Origin: Tectiglobus diatomicola
GTDB lineage: Bacteria; Pseudomonadota; Alphaproteobacteria; Rhizobiales; Hyphomicrobiaceae
Reading direction: 5' to 3'
DNA: 64,000 nucleotides
Assembly: GCA_039583345.1 (NCBI GenBank)
Contig: JAZDSJ010000005.1
Location: forward strand, 124,001 to 188,000
Below, one piece after another: positions 37,037 through 47,140 of the stretch. Made by a program: the position numbers and the translations under genes. The notes under the pieces are model-generated. The model did not search any database. It was not told the DNA's origin and saw only the letters and a program-made list of their open reading frames with translations. Numbering within the stretch: the stretch's first letter is position 1; every line of letters starts with the position of its first letter.

Positions 37037-38047
37037 CTTAACTAGTTAAACGTCCCGATGGGATTTTGGTAAAGTTTGAACATTTGTTGCTTAGGAGTTA
37101 CTAACAGTCTTTTTACTTTTGCAGATACTATGACAAGACACATAGTACACTCTTGATACAAATCGAATAAAGATTGAATACATTTACAACTTTATTCAAT
37201 GATATTAATGTTTGAGCTATTAATAATGTACATGCTTACTATTTGTGACACTAATTTCTTCGCAACAGATTTAACCTATGAGAGATATCTATAATTCTAT
37301 TTTTTTGTACGTTCTTTAAAAGACCTGATGCTACACCTGTTCTCAGTATATGAATTTTTTATTGAACTCCAGTTGTGAGGATCTGTATTTACAGATAACA
37401 TCAAACATGTATTATTTTCAGTTGTAACTAGGTTTAATTCCAACCAAAGAATAGCTGATCTAGGATGTCGTAGTATAGTTATGGCGGGTTCATTAGAGCT
37501 ATCAGCACCAGTACAGGTATACGAAAATAGTATGAAGACGCGTGAAATTTAAGTCGTGTAAACTACGTATCTATGCTATGTGCCCTCTAGATCTTTCCAT
37601 AATGTCTCAGAAATGAATCTGATTTGTTTTACACTTACACATAAATAATAATTCGATGATTGAGTTTTATATTTATAAATAAATTCTGCTCTGCTTAGAT
37701 AGCTGATTTTATTTACTAATTTCCACAAATATCTTGTATAGCAAGGTATAGCCCAACGGATTTACTAATCTAAAGTATAATCTACAGATGACAGTCATAA
37801 TATCAATGAACTCTTGGCCAGCCCTCAAGGCAGTAAGTCCTATAAAACTAACCGAGAACATTGACTTTCACTAGAGCTATACTTAAATGAATATTTCTCC
37901 ATTCTTGAGCAAACATACTATTTTAGAATTACTTAAGGAACAATCTGACCACCAATCAAATCTACATACAGAGCATGTTGCGCCTAAGGCTCTCACAAAA
38001 CGAAAAAATCCAATCGTTGATTACGGTAATTTTAGTTAATAAAAATG
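37037..38047. other. Gene-poor region between dctB and gcrA
   Basis: About 1 kb of AT-rich sequence without an open frame worth reporting on either strand. No tRNA, repeat or convincing promoter was recognised. Confidence 0.5.
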
Positions 38048-38608
38048 CTAAGCATCAACTATCTCAGAATTAGCATCATTTTGCCGGATTGATATGTTTT
38101 GATCCTTAACTGAGCCTAGTTTGCGCTTTCGTGATTGTGGTACATGGAATGCGCGCTTGCTGTGATGCTCACAATAAGGTAGACCGGGAACCCTCTCTGC
38201 GTTGCAAAAATGAAACTCAGGCGTTTGTGGATCGCCTATTGGCCAACGGCAACTATTTTCTGTCAAATCTTGAAGTGATTTGCGTTCTTCGATAGGAATC
38301 TCAATATCTTCTGTGGGTGCAGAATAGGGCTCAGCATCACCTATGCGATCATAAAAAGATTTTAACATAAAATTTTCAGGCTTGGGAAGCTTTGCTTTGT
38401 TTACACGTTTAGTAGTGACAACCTGCCTCCGAGGACGAGAAGATTTTAATCGATTAGTTGTTGTGCGACCGGACAACCCTAGCCGGTGCACCTTTCCGAT
38501 CACGGCATTACGAGTAATGCCTCCTAAACGTCCAGCAATCTGGCTGGCACTTAGCCCTTCACTCCAGTATTTTTTAAGAAGTTCGACACGTTCATCGGTC
38601 CAAGACAT
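38048..38608 (-). CDS. gcrA: GcrA cell-cycle regulator
   Basis: GcrA is an alphaproteobacteria-specific transcription factor that binds the sigma-70 RNA polymerase and activates promoters carrying CcrM-methylated GANTC sites. The N-terminal helix-turn-helix (WTDERVELLKKYW, then GLSASQIAGRLGG and TRNAVIGKVHRLGLSGR) is nearly canonical. The C-terminal RNA-polymerase-binding module contains SCRWPIGDP, FHFCN and PGLPYCEHHSKRA, all hallmarks. At 186 aa it is normal. ATG 38608 has GAGAGGG upstream. It stands alone between two 1-kb gaps. Its retention implies that CcrM-type cell-cycle control is kept. Confidence 0.96.
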   Translation of the reverse strand: MSWTDERVELLKKYWSEGLSASQIAGRLGGITRNAVIGKVHRLGLSGRTTTNRLKSSRPRRQVVTTKRVNKAKLPKPENFMLKSFYDRIGDAEPYSAPTEDIEIPIEERKSLQDLTENSCRWPIGDPQTPEFHFCNAERVPGLPYCEHHSKRAFHVPQSRKRKLGSVKDQNISIRQNDANSEIVDA

Positions 38609-39493
38609 GTATCTGGCCCTCTCATGTAGTAAATTGCGTGAGTAAGAATATGTATTGGCACGCAGTTGTTCTTATCTAATTGCAAAATGTTAATGGCGAG
38701 CGAATGTTTGTAGTACACTTTTAATATAAGTCGCCGACTAATTATCCAAAAACTCGTTTACCAACCTTATTAAAGAGATCAATTTTGATCTGTAATTCAT
38801 AAACAGCATTCACTTGGATATAAGTTTCTTAATACTGCTCATCTGTAGAGTTAATCCAATCAGATTATTAATTTACGTTAAGACCTGACAGACAGACAGC
38901 ACAAGTTGTAGAATGTCGAAATTTGCTTATAAACACAGGTAGTGGTAAAAAAAACACTGCATAACTTTTATTCTGTGTATTTTTTCTGAAAAGTAAAAAT
39001 AAAATCTTGACACTTTCTGAGTAAAATCTCGCTCAAGTTTTGTGAGTAATGACGATTATTAATAACATAAATGCTAAATATTATTTGTTATATGAACATT
39101 ATGTTACTTGTTTTTTCGGGCTTGGAAGTAATATTGTAAATTAAACTTGAGTTATTAAATTTTGCTGCAATCTTCTAATTATCTTGGCTAAATTTAATGC
39201 AAGTATTCTTAGTCAACGTCAATTGAATTTAGAATCCTTAACTGGATTAAAGTTTTCTAGTGATCTTAAATTAAGTTATCGACTATTACGAAGTTAATGC
39301 TTTATAGTACCTAGTTTTACGAATTGTTTTCAATAGATAGCAATGCCTCGATTTAGTTATGTATCTTTTACGCAGTCGAGCTAGTTTTAAATAAATTAAT
39401 AAATGCCTAAAGATCAGTAAAAAGTTTTCGTTTATGCTAATTAAAGAAAACTAGAGATTTCTGACTTGATTTTTTCATGGGGCGTTTGCAGCG

Positions 39494-39522
39494 TTGACAG
39501 AGTACATTTCCGGCAATAGCAT
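39494..39522 (+). promoter_or_regulatory. Strong sigma-70 promoter upstream of argD
   Basis: A perfect TTGACA (39494-39499) is separated by 17 bases from TAGCAT (39517-39522). Transcription would start near 39529, right at the edge of a terminator hairpin. The CGTTGACAG context is like that of alphaproteobacterial stable-RNA promoters. Confidence 0.6.
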
Positions 39523-39529
39523 AAAAGTT

Positions 39530-39556
39530 AAGTCGCTTTTTTAAAGCGACTTTTTT
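39530..39556 (+). terminator. Perfect intrinsic terminator just before argD
   Basis: AAGTCGCTTT (39530-39539) pairs perfectly with AAAGCGACTT (39543-39552), a ten-base-pair stem with a TTT loop followed by further T residues to 39556. It lies 26 bases before the argD start codon and directly after the promoter at 39494-39522. Confidence 0.7.
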
Positions 39557-39582
39557 GGTTTTGTAATTTCAGGAGTAGACTC

Positions 39583-40794
39583 ATGGCTGAGATGCTAAAG
39601 GATGGTCCTCATCCTGCCGTGATGAGCACCTATCAGCGAGCAAATATTATGTTTGAACGTGGTGAAGGTGCCTGGCTTATTACAAAAAATGGTGATCGAT
39701 ATCTCGATTTTACCAGTGGTATAGCCGTCAATACATTCGGTCATGCTGATCATGATCTTGCTCAGGTGTTAACAGATCAAGCTCGAAAGCTATGGCATAC
39801 ATCAAATCTTTATCGTATTGAAGATCAGGAACGGTTAGCTAGATTATTATGTGAGCATTCGTTTGCCGACTCCGTTTTTTTTTGTAACTCCGGTGCAGAA
39901 GCGTGCGAAGGTGCTGTAAAACTTGTGCGCAGGTATCATTTTCAAAAGGGTGCTCCACAGCGAAATCGTATTATAACTTTTGAAGGCAGTTTTCACGGCC
40001 GTACCTTGGCAATGATTGCAGGTAGCGGTAATCCCAAGTATATTGAGGGCTTTAGTCCTCAAGTTTCTGGTTTTGATATTGTACCGTTTGCATGTCACGA
40101 TGCTGTGAAAGCTGCAATCAATGATGAAACAGCAGCGATCATGATTGAACCCGTGATGGGTGAAGGTGGCATCCGTGTGGTTCCAAAGCAATGTTTAAAG
40201 GGGCTAAGAGAGCTTTGCGATGCCCATGGTCTCCTTCTCATTTTAGACGAGGTGCAGACAGGTGCTGGCCGCAGTGGTAAATTATTTGCTCATGAGTGGG
40301 TAGAAATACAGCCCGACGTGATGGCAATTGCGAAAGGTATCGGTGGTGGCTTTCCTGTAGGGGCCATTTTGGCGACTGAAGAGGCTGCCAAGGCTATGGT
40401 GCCAGGAACACATGGTTCAACTTTTGGTGGTAATCCCTTAGCAATGGCAGTTGGCTGCGCTGTGATAGAAAAGCTTATGGCTCCTGAATTTTTAGCTGAC
40501 GTATGTCATAAGGGACTACTCTTACGTCAACTTTTACTATGCCTTAAAGATTTATTTCCTAACATTATTGAAGAGGTTCGAGGACTTGGACTTCTAACTG
40601 GAGTTAGGTTAAAAGTTCCGGTTGCTGATATGGTTGGAGCTTGCTTGTCCGAGAAACTTTTGACTGTTGGTGCAGGAGATAATGTTATGCGTTTGATTCC
40701 ACCTCTTAACATTACGGATATCGAGCTACACGACGCAGCAGAACGCCTAAATATGGCTTGTGTGCGTATCGGATCTTATACGTTCTCCAATTAG
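39583..40794 (+). CDS. argD: Acetylornithine aminotransferase
   Basis: Class III PLP aminotransferase that makes N-acetylornithine in arginine synthesis and may also serve in lysine synthesis. Seen: the substrate-binding SGIAVNTFGH region, FCNSGAEACEGAVKL for the phosphate site, ILDEVQTGAGRSG with the cofactor-binding Asp, and the PLP-lysine in AIAKGIGGGFPVGAIL. At 403 aa it is normal. ATG 39583 has AGGAG seven bases upstream. It is followed 48 bases later by argF, the usual alphaproteobacterial pair. A terminator hairpin upstream may restrict read-through into it. Confidence 0.95.
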   Translation: MAEMLKDGPHPAVMSTYQRANIMFERGEGAWLITKNGDRYLDFTSGIAVNTFGHADHDLAQVLTDQARKLWHTSNLYRIEDQERLARLLCEHSFADSVFFCNSGAEACEGAVKLVRRYHFQKGAPQRNRIITFEGSFHGRTLAMIAGSGNPKYIEGFSPQVSGFDIVPFACHDAVKAAINDETAAIMIEPVMGEGGIRVVPKQCLKGLRELCDAHGLLLILDEVQTGAGRSGKLFAHEWVEIQPDVMAIAKGIGGGFPVGAILATEEAAKAMVPGTHGSTFGGNPLAMAVGCAVIEKLMAPEFLADVCHKGLLLRQLLLCLKDLFPNIIEEVRGLGLLTGVRLKVPVADMVGACLSEKLLTVGAGDNVMRLIPPLNITDIELHDAAERLNMACVRIGSYTFSN

Positions 40795-40842
40795 TGATTG
40801 TGGATTTTACATACAACTGAAATTTGCGGGGCAGCATCTGAA

Positions 40843-41769
40843 ATGAAACTTCGCCATTTTTTGGATATTCACGAGCTTTCAAGTAATACCTTGCGTGCTA
40901 TTATTGATAATGCGCATACAATGAAATCTGCAGGTAAAAAAGTCCCTTATCAACTACGGCCCGATGGCATCGAAGATGATATTCTGTTGATGATTTTCGA
41001 AAAGCCATCAACAAGAACACGTATTTCCTTCGATGTTGCAATGCGCCAACTTGGCGGACAGACTATTGTAATTAACAGTAGTGATCTGCAGTTAGGACGC
41101 GGTGAGACTGTTGCAGATACGGCTAAGGTGTTATCAAGGTATGGTGATGCTATTATGTTACGTGCAAAATCACATAATACTCTGCAAGAATTAGCTCAAT
41201 ATGCGGAAATTCCAATTATTAATGGCCTTACAGATCATAGTCATCCCTGCCAGATTATAGCAGACATCATGACTTTTGAAGAAGCACATGGGAGTATTGT
41301 CGGGCGAATAGTTACCTGGGTTGGTGATGCTAATAATGTTGCGGTTTCGTGGATACATGCTGCGGCCATGCTTGGTTTTAGCTTACGTATAGCATGTCCA
41401 GAACAAATGAGGCCGCAGCAGGATGTTATGAATTTTATTAGCCAATCCTCTGCAGACATTTTAATAATGGATGATCCTTCAAAGGCCGTTATCAATTCCG
41501 ACTGCATTGTTACCGACACATGGGTTTCTATGGGGCAGACAGATGAGAGAAATCGTAAGAAAGTTCTCACACCATACTCTGTAACCCAAGAATTAATGAC
41601 GAAAGCTCGTCCGAGAGCAATCTTTATGCATTGTCTTCCGGCCTATCGTGGTGATGAAGTTAGTGCTGACATTATAGACGGCACTCAATCTGTTGTTTTC
41701 GATGAAGCAGAAAACAGATTGCACGCACAAAAAGCCATATTAGCATGGTGTTTAGGAGGGGCAGGCTGA
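40843..41769 (+). CDS. argF: Ornithine carbamoyltransferase
   Basis: Joins carbamoyl phosphate and ornithine to give citrulline. The carbamoyl-phosphate motif STRTRISFDVAM, the SSDLQLGRGET loop, the HPCQ motif (DHSHPCQIIAD), the ornithine-binding DTWVSMGQ and the catalytic MHCLPAYRGDEV segment are all present. I start it at ATG 40843 (308 aa, MKLRHFLDIHELS), which matches relatives; an in-frame TTG at 40798 would add 15 unlikely residues. It forms an operon with argD. Confidence 0.96.
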   Translation: MKLRHFLDIHELSSNTLRAIIDNAHTMKSAGKKVPYQLRPDGIEDDILLMIFEKPSTRTRISFDVAMRQLGGQTIVINSSDLQLGRGETVADTAKVLSRYGDAIMLRAKSHNTLQELAQYAEIPIINGLTDHSHPCQIIADIMTFEEAHGSIVGRIVTWVGDANNVAVSWIHAAAMLGFSLRIACPEQMRPQQDVMNFISQSSADILIMDDPSKAVINSDCIVTDTWVSMGQTDERNRKKVLTPYSVTQELMTKARPRAIFMHCLPAYRGDEVSADIIDGTQSVVFDEAENRLHAQKAILAWCLGGAG

Positions 41770-41895
41770 TAAAGAGAACACGGGAATAGGAGTGTCAAAT
41801 GTTTGTTTCGGGAATTGATCGTGATTGAACTTCAATCACGCTTTACATTCTGCGAATTGCATTACTATTCATGTAGTCTATGGAGGTAATAATAA

Positions 41896-43791
41896 GTGCG
41901 TTTTGCTCCCCAATTTTTAGATGAAGTAAAAGCTCGTCTTCCAGTTAGTCAAGTCGTTGGACGTAAAGTAGTTCTTAAAAAGAAAGGACATGAGTTCTGG
42001 GGACTATCCCCATTTAAGACAGAGAAGACACCATCATTTTCAGTAAATGATATAAAAGGTTTCTATCATTGTTTTGCAACACAAGAACATGGTGATATTT
42101 TTACTTTCTTGATCAAAACTGAAGGTATTTCCTTTTCTGAAGCAGTAGAACGTTTGGCTTCTGAAGCTGGTGTTCAGCTACCTGATGAAATGAAAGTCCT
42201 ACCCTCTGAGCGCGGAGATGAGCGTAAACGGCTTTTAGAGCTTATGGCTGTAGCTACAAAATTCTTTAAGCAACAGCTTTTTACAGAAACTGGACGTGTG
42301 GCTAGAGATTATATTGCCAATCGCCAAATTAACGATGATATTGTTTCTTGTTATGAGATTGGCTATGCCCCTAATAATAGCAACAGCCTTAAAGATCATT
42401 TAAGAAGCGCGGGTTTTAGCGAGCACGATATGATACTGTCAGGGATGCTTATTAATGGTTCTAATGTGCGTCGACCCTATGATCGCTTTCGCAACCGAGT
42501 AATATTTCCTATTCATGATTTGAAAGGCCAGGTTGTCGCATTTGGAGGTCGTGCATTGAGTTCAGAGGCTCCAGCCAAGTATCTAAATTCTCCAGAGACA
42601 CCTCTCTTTCATAAAGGGCATATACTTTATAATTCTCATCGTGCTAGAATATCAGCGTTTCGTACAGGTGAACTGATTGTCGTAGAAGGCTACATGGATG
42701 TTATTGCACTGGCACGTGCTAATATGGTGCATTCAGTTGCACCTTTGGGAACTGCGCTCACTACTGAGCAACTTCAAATGATGTGGCGTATGGCACCTGA
42801 ACCCATTATGTGCTTCGATGGTGACCAGGCTGGTCAGAAAGCAGCTCATCGTGCTCTGGATATAGCATTACCTCTTTTAAAACCCGGGCTTAGTTTACGT
42901 TTTGTGTTTATTGATAATGGTCTCGATCCTGATGATGTAATCGCCCGACATGGCGCTTCAGCTATGCGCGCGCTCTTAGGGCAAGCAAAATCTTTTGAGG
43001 AAGTGCTTTGGCAACGTGAATGGAAGGCAGATATTTGGTCAACCCCAGAGCGTAGGGCAGCACTTGATACACGTTTGAATACTCTCATAGACCGTATATC
43101 GAATACTTCTGTGAAATCGCATTACCGTTGGGCAATAAAGCAGAGATTACGTGATGCTTGGCGTCCAAGTTTTCTAACAAAATCCTATGAAAAAATATTT
43201 GTAAGGAAAGATCATGCACCTCAAAGGCTTTCCTTTAGACAAAAATGCAATTATCATAATAACACTTTTACTTTACCTGAACGAGCAGAGAGTTTGCGGG
43301 ATAATTCTCTTGTGACCGGGCCAGGACAAAACCATAATCGTGAAGCTTCGTTGATACGTGCATTGATTAATCACCCGTGGCTAATTTCTGATTTCGCTGA
43401 AACAATAGCAAGGCTTGAGTTTTTTGCACCAAGACATCAGCGTTTATGTGATAACTTGTTAGCTTTATTAATAGAGGAAGCAGAGCTTGACACGCAAACT
43501 ATAAGTAACCATTTGAAGTCAATGCATCTCGAGAAGGATTTAGAAAGTGTGATGCATGGCGTGCATCACAACTGTGATCGATTTGCTGAGGCTGATGCAG
43601 AAGAAAATGTTGTTACGAAAGGATGGTGTGCAGAACTAGCTGCACATAAGCTGCGAATGTTACGTAATCAAATTGAAATTGCTGAGAAAGAGCATCAAAC
43701 TACTAATAACGAAAAAGCATATTTAAAATTAATGGAGTTAAAGAAAATTGAAGCGGCTTTTAGATTAGAGATGAATAGTTTTGGGGATTAG
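41896..43791 (+). CDS. dnaG: DNA primase DnaG
   Basis: Makes RNA primers for replication, recruited by DnaB. The protein starts at GTG 41896 behind a full GGAGGT site. The N-terminal zinc-finger domain is recognisable (FWGLSPFKTEKTPSF, then FYHCFATQEHGD) but three of the four usual zinc ligands are replaced: Ser38 for Cys, Lys41 for His and Thr62 for the last Cys; only Cys59 remains. The TOPRIM core is intact: FRNRVIFPI, VVAFGGRAL, VVEGYMDVIAL, CFDGDQAGQKAA. The C-terminal helicase-binding domain is present. At 631 aa it is normal. It lies upstream of rpoD on the same strand with a 600-base gap. Confidence 0.95.
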   Translation: MRFAPQFLDEVKARLPVSQVVGRKVVLKKKGHEFWGLSPFKTEKTPSFSVNDIKGFYHCFATQEHGDIFTFLIKTEGISFSEAVERLASEAGVQLPDEMKVLPSERGDERKRLLELMAVATKFFKQQLFTETGRVARDYIANRQINDDIVSCYEIGYAPNNSNSLKDHLRSAGFSEHDMILSGMLINGSNVRRPYDRFRNRVIFPIHDLKGQVVAFGGRALSSEAPAKYLNSPETPLFHKGHILYNSHRARISAFRTGELIVVEGYMDVIALARANMVHSVAPLGTALTTEQLQMMWRMAPEPIMCFDGDQAGQKAAHRALDIALPLLKPGLSLRFVFIDNGLDPDDVIARHGASAMRALLGQAKSFEEVLWQREWKADIWSTPERRAALDTRLNTLIDRISNTSVKSHYRWAIKQRLRDAWRPSFLTKSYEKIFVRKDHAPQRLSFRQKCNYHNNTFTLPERAESLRDNSLVTGPGQNHNREASLIRALINHPWLISDFAETIARLEFFAPRHQRLCDNLLALLIEEAELDTQTISNHLKSMHLEKDLESVMHGVHHNCDRFAEADAEENVVTKGWCAELAAHKLRMLRNQIEIAEKEHQTTNNEKAYLKLMELKKIEAAFRLEMNSFGD

Positions 43792-44399
43792 ACTGGGTGT
43801 TAGAGTTTCTAGTCTGTTATGATTCTTACAGTTACATATGATATTTTATCTATACCAGATCGATACACGTTTCATGATCTACTGTTAAGATTACATAAAT
43901 GCAGAAAAAAGATTAAATAGTTAACTTTTTGAATTATTTATATAGTTTGAATTTGCTACTTGTACTGCTGATATCCAATAAAGTATTGCACTAGCTATCT
44001 TTAACATATGATATGAAATTTCTATATAATCTTTTTGCTTTATACGTCATATAATCCAAATTATCAAATAAAAGCACTAAGTACAGAACTAAATGTTAAA
44101 TATTACATCTTAACTTTAATGTATAATTATAAGAATTTCGCCTTTGTTTTAAAAACGAATACGTTAACAAGACGTAATCTATTTATTTGTACTGTAATTC
44201 AAGAGTATTGATGAATACGTTATTTACAATCTAAGATCGTGATAATTTTTTCGGTACCATTTGAGAAGTTTTTAGTTTTCTAAAAACACAACACTGGCTC
44301 TCGACTTATCTAACGTGTCATGGCCAAAATCTTATCATTGCGATTGCATTTTTGCATCGCTTCTTACACTAAATTCGAAATTTTAGAGAGCTTTTAACT
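43792..44399. other. dnaG-rpoD spacer
   Basis: 608 AT-rich bases. No gene seen. The last 60 bases hold a hairpin in the probable rpoD leader (44340-44360). Confidence 0.5.
44340..44360 (+). promoter_or_regulatory. Hairpin in the rpoD leader
   Basis: GCGATTGCA (44340-44348) pairs with TGCATCGC (44353-44360) around a TTTT loop, with one bulged T, followed by TTCTTAC. It is 40 bases before the rpoD start codon. It could be a weak terminator of dnaG read-through or a leader structure. Confidence 0.35.
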
Positions 44400-46376
44400 A
44401 TGCACCAGAAAGTGGAAACACATACCGGCAAAAAGAAAGATGCGCATGAGCGTGATGCACCGCTTCTAGATTTATCTGATAGTTCTGTAAAACGCATGAT
44501 TAAAACTGCTAAGGCTCGTGGTTTTGTAACATATGACGAACTTAATACAGTTATGCCATCAGAGGATGTATCAGCAGAACAGATTGAAGATATTATGTCG
44601 ACACTTTCTGAGATGGGTATCGAAGTAGTGGAAAACGAAGAGGATGGAGAAGAGCACGATGAGAATGATGAAAATAGAGCTTTAACAACGCAGAATTTGC
44701 CAACTAAGTCAGACACAAAATCTGAAATTAGTGATCGAACAGATGACCCAGTGCGTATGTACTTACGCGAAATGGGTAGTGTCGAGCTACTTTCCCGTGA
44801 GGGTGAAATTGCAATAGCTAAACGCATTGAGGCTGGTCATGAGGCTATGATTGCAGGTTTATGTGAGAGTCCTCTGACGTTTCAGGCGATAATAATTTGG
44901 CGTGATGAATTGAATGAAGGTCGAATTCTTTTAAGAGACATTATCGACCTGGAAGCAACATACGAGGATCCTGAAGCTAAAGAGCTATCTAATGTTGCCG
45001 TAGAAGCAGTGGCACCAAGTTTTGATCATGATGAAAAGTCACAAGTAAATGACGAAACTCATAAGAATGATGACGATGACGATGACGATGACGATGATGA
45101 CTATGAAAACACTTTATCCTTAACTGCTATGGAAACTGAACTGAAGCCTAAAGTTTTAGAGACATTTGATTCTATCGCTAGAAATTATAAAAATCTACGC
45201 GAGCAACAAGACAAAAAGCTTGAACTTCAGCTTTCAGGAGAGATGGGTACACAAAAACAGGAGGAGATTTACAATGAGTTGCGAAACACAATTATTCGTG
45301 ATGTTAAAAGTTTATCATTGAATAATAATCGTATTGAAAGTCTGGTTGAGCAGCTCTACGCTATTAATAAACGGCTTGTCCAACTTGAAGGAAGGTTAAT
45401 GCGTCTAGCAGACAGTTATGCCATTCCACGTACTGAATTCATTTCTGAATATTATGGTAATGAACTTGACCAAACATGGCTTGATCGCGTTTCTTCTCAA
45501 AACAGAAAATGGTTGCAAATGATCGAATGTGAGCGCGATCGGTTAGAAACTTTACGTGACAATATCCATGAACTAACGAGCGAAACAGGTCTAGAAATTT
45601 CTGAATTTCGCCGCATTGTGCGTGCAGTGCAAAAAGGAGAGCGTGAAGCACGTCAAGCAAAAAAGGAAATGGTTGAAGCTAATCTTCGCTTAGTGATTTC
45701 TATTGCAAAAAAATACACTAATCGTGGTTTGCAGTTCCTTGATCTAATTCAAGAGGGTAACATCGGTCTTATGAAGGCAGTTGATAAGTTTGAGTATAGA
45801 CGTGGCTATAAATTTTCAACATATGCTACTTGGTGGATTCGCCAAGCTATCACCCGCTCAATTGCGGATCAGGCACGCACGATCCGAATACCTGTACATA
45901 TGATTGAGACTATTAACAAAATTGTACGCACATCTCGGCAGATGTTACACGAAATAGGGCGCGAACCAACTCCTGAAGAGTTAGCTGAAAAGTTATCCAT
46001 GCCACTTGAAAAAGTTAGAAAAGTACTCAAAATCGCTAAAGAGCCAATTTCGCTTGAAACTCCCATCGGTGATGAAGAAGATTCCCATCTCGGTGATTTT
46101 ATTGAAGATAAGAATGCGATATTACCAATTGATGCTGCAATCCAAGCAAATTTACGTGAAACTACAACACGTGTACTTGCATCTTTGACACCTCGTGAAG
46201 AGCGTGTTCTTCGTATGCGTTTCGGTATAGGTATGAACACTGACCATACCTTAGAAGAGGTTGGTCAGCAGTTTTCCGTTACACGTGAACGCATTCGTCA
46301 AATCGAGGCTAAAGCACTCAGAAAGTTGAAGCATCCGAGTAGATCGAGAAAATTGCGTAGTTTTTTAGATAGTTGA
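44400..46376 (+). CDS. rpoD: RNA polymerase primary sigma factor sigma-70
   Basis: Housekeeping sigma factor, 658 aa. Region 1.1 is at the N-terminus (about residues 15-85), region 1.2 at DPVRMYLREMGSVELLSREG, then a long non-conserved region with an acidic insert that includes a run of eleven Asp residues encoded by alternating GAT/GAC codons (45069-45101). Regions 2.1-2.4 (EANLRLVISIAKKYTNRGLQ, YATWWIRQAITRSIADQ), 3 and 4.2 (VTRERIRQIEAKALRKLKHP) are canonical, so it recognises TTGACA/TATAAT-type promoters like those predicted in this window. It is the only sigma factor in the window. Confidence 0.97.
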   Translation: MHQKVETHTGKKKDAHERDAPLLDLSDSSVKRMIKTAKARGFVTYDELNTVMPSEDVSAEQIEDIMSTLSEMGIEVVENEEDGEEHDENDENRALTTQNLPTKSDTKSEISDRTDDPVRMYLREMGSVELLSREGEIAIAKRIEAGHEAMIAGLCESPLTFQAIIIWRDELNEGRILLRDIIDLEATYEDPEAKELSNVAVEAVAPSFDHDEKSQVNDETHKNDDDDDDDDDDDYENTLSLTAMETELKPKVLETFDSIARNYKNLREQQDKKLELQLSGEMGTQKQEEIYNELRNTIIRDVKSLSLNNNRIESLVEQLYAINKRLVQLEGRLMRLADSYAIPRTEFISEYYGNELDQTWLDRVSSQNRKWLQMIECERDRLETLRDNIHELTSETGLEISEFRRIVRAVQKGEREARQAKKEMVEANLRLVISIAKKYTNRGLQFLDLIQEGNIGLMKAVDKFEYRRGYKFSTYATWWIRQAITRSIADQARTIRIPVHMIETINKIVRTSRQMLHEIGREPTPEELAEKLSMPLEKVRKVLKIAKEPISLETPIGDEEDSHLGDFIEDKNAILPIDAAIQANLRETTTRVLASLTPREERVLRMRFGIGMNTDHTLEEVGQQFSVTRERIRQIEAKALRKLKHPSRSRKLRSFLDS

Positions 46377-47140
46377 CTGTAAATATGATCCTAATGTATC
46401 TCAAAGATATGTTGTGTATAGCTTAAGTACATACAGAAACGATATCATGTAAGATTGAAATCATATCTCTTATGAATAAGCTTATTTGTGTACATCACAA
46501 GTATATTGTTCGCCTGTATTGTAAATTTATAATTTTTCTTGATATTTAGCGCTGTAACTTTTTATCTAAAAAATTTATATAATTATCAACTTGTCTGAGC
46601 TACTCACTCTTTTACTATTTTTAACAAAATAAGCGAGCATAATCAAAGTTGATAAAGAATATAAGAAAGTTCAAATGAAATTAGCATAACTTTATGTATA
46701 ATTAAAACATTCGTGCTAATATTATACTTGTGCGAAAGACGAAGAGTTAAAATATGGCTAGTACATGTTTAGAATTGAGTATCCAAGTGGCTTTGCATTT
46801 TCGTGCAGAGATTAAGAAATTTTTATATCTAGCTTATGAATAACTACTGATGTATCTACCATGTAGTAAAGAATGATTGATCAATTCAATACAATTCTCG
46901 CTTGCTACTTTAGTTTTTTAAAAATCATATCTTAATCTTAAATATCAAGTCAGTCGATACAGAACATACTGAATGTGCTGCTTTCATAAAAAATAATAAT
47001 TTTACATCTTGAGTTTCAAGAAATATTTTAATTTGAGATCTAGATGGATTTATTGACATGTTTAACTGCTAACGTTTCTAAAGTGGCTTGTTAGTGTGAC
47101 ATAAGTTGTGAAGCACACATAGAAACATCGTGGCGGATAT
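46377..47140. other. rpoD-serC spacer
   Basis: 764 AT-rich bases with no recognised gene, RNA or strong promoter. Confidence 0.5.

Larger units (their letters stand above)
38609..39582. other. Gene-poor divergent region between gcrA and argD
   Basis: About 970 bases. The right end contains a strong promoter followed at once by a perfect terminator hairpin (39494-39556, listed separately). The rest is AT-rich with no recognised gene. Confidence 0.5.

Noticed and set aside
44369..44827. Long antisense open frame (152 codons) opposite rpoD
   Set aside because: Serine-rich product is the mirror of the acidic, Glu/Asp-rich sense codons; a shadow.
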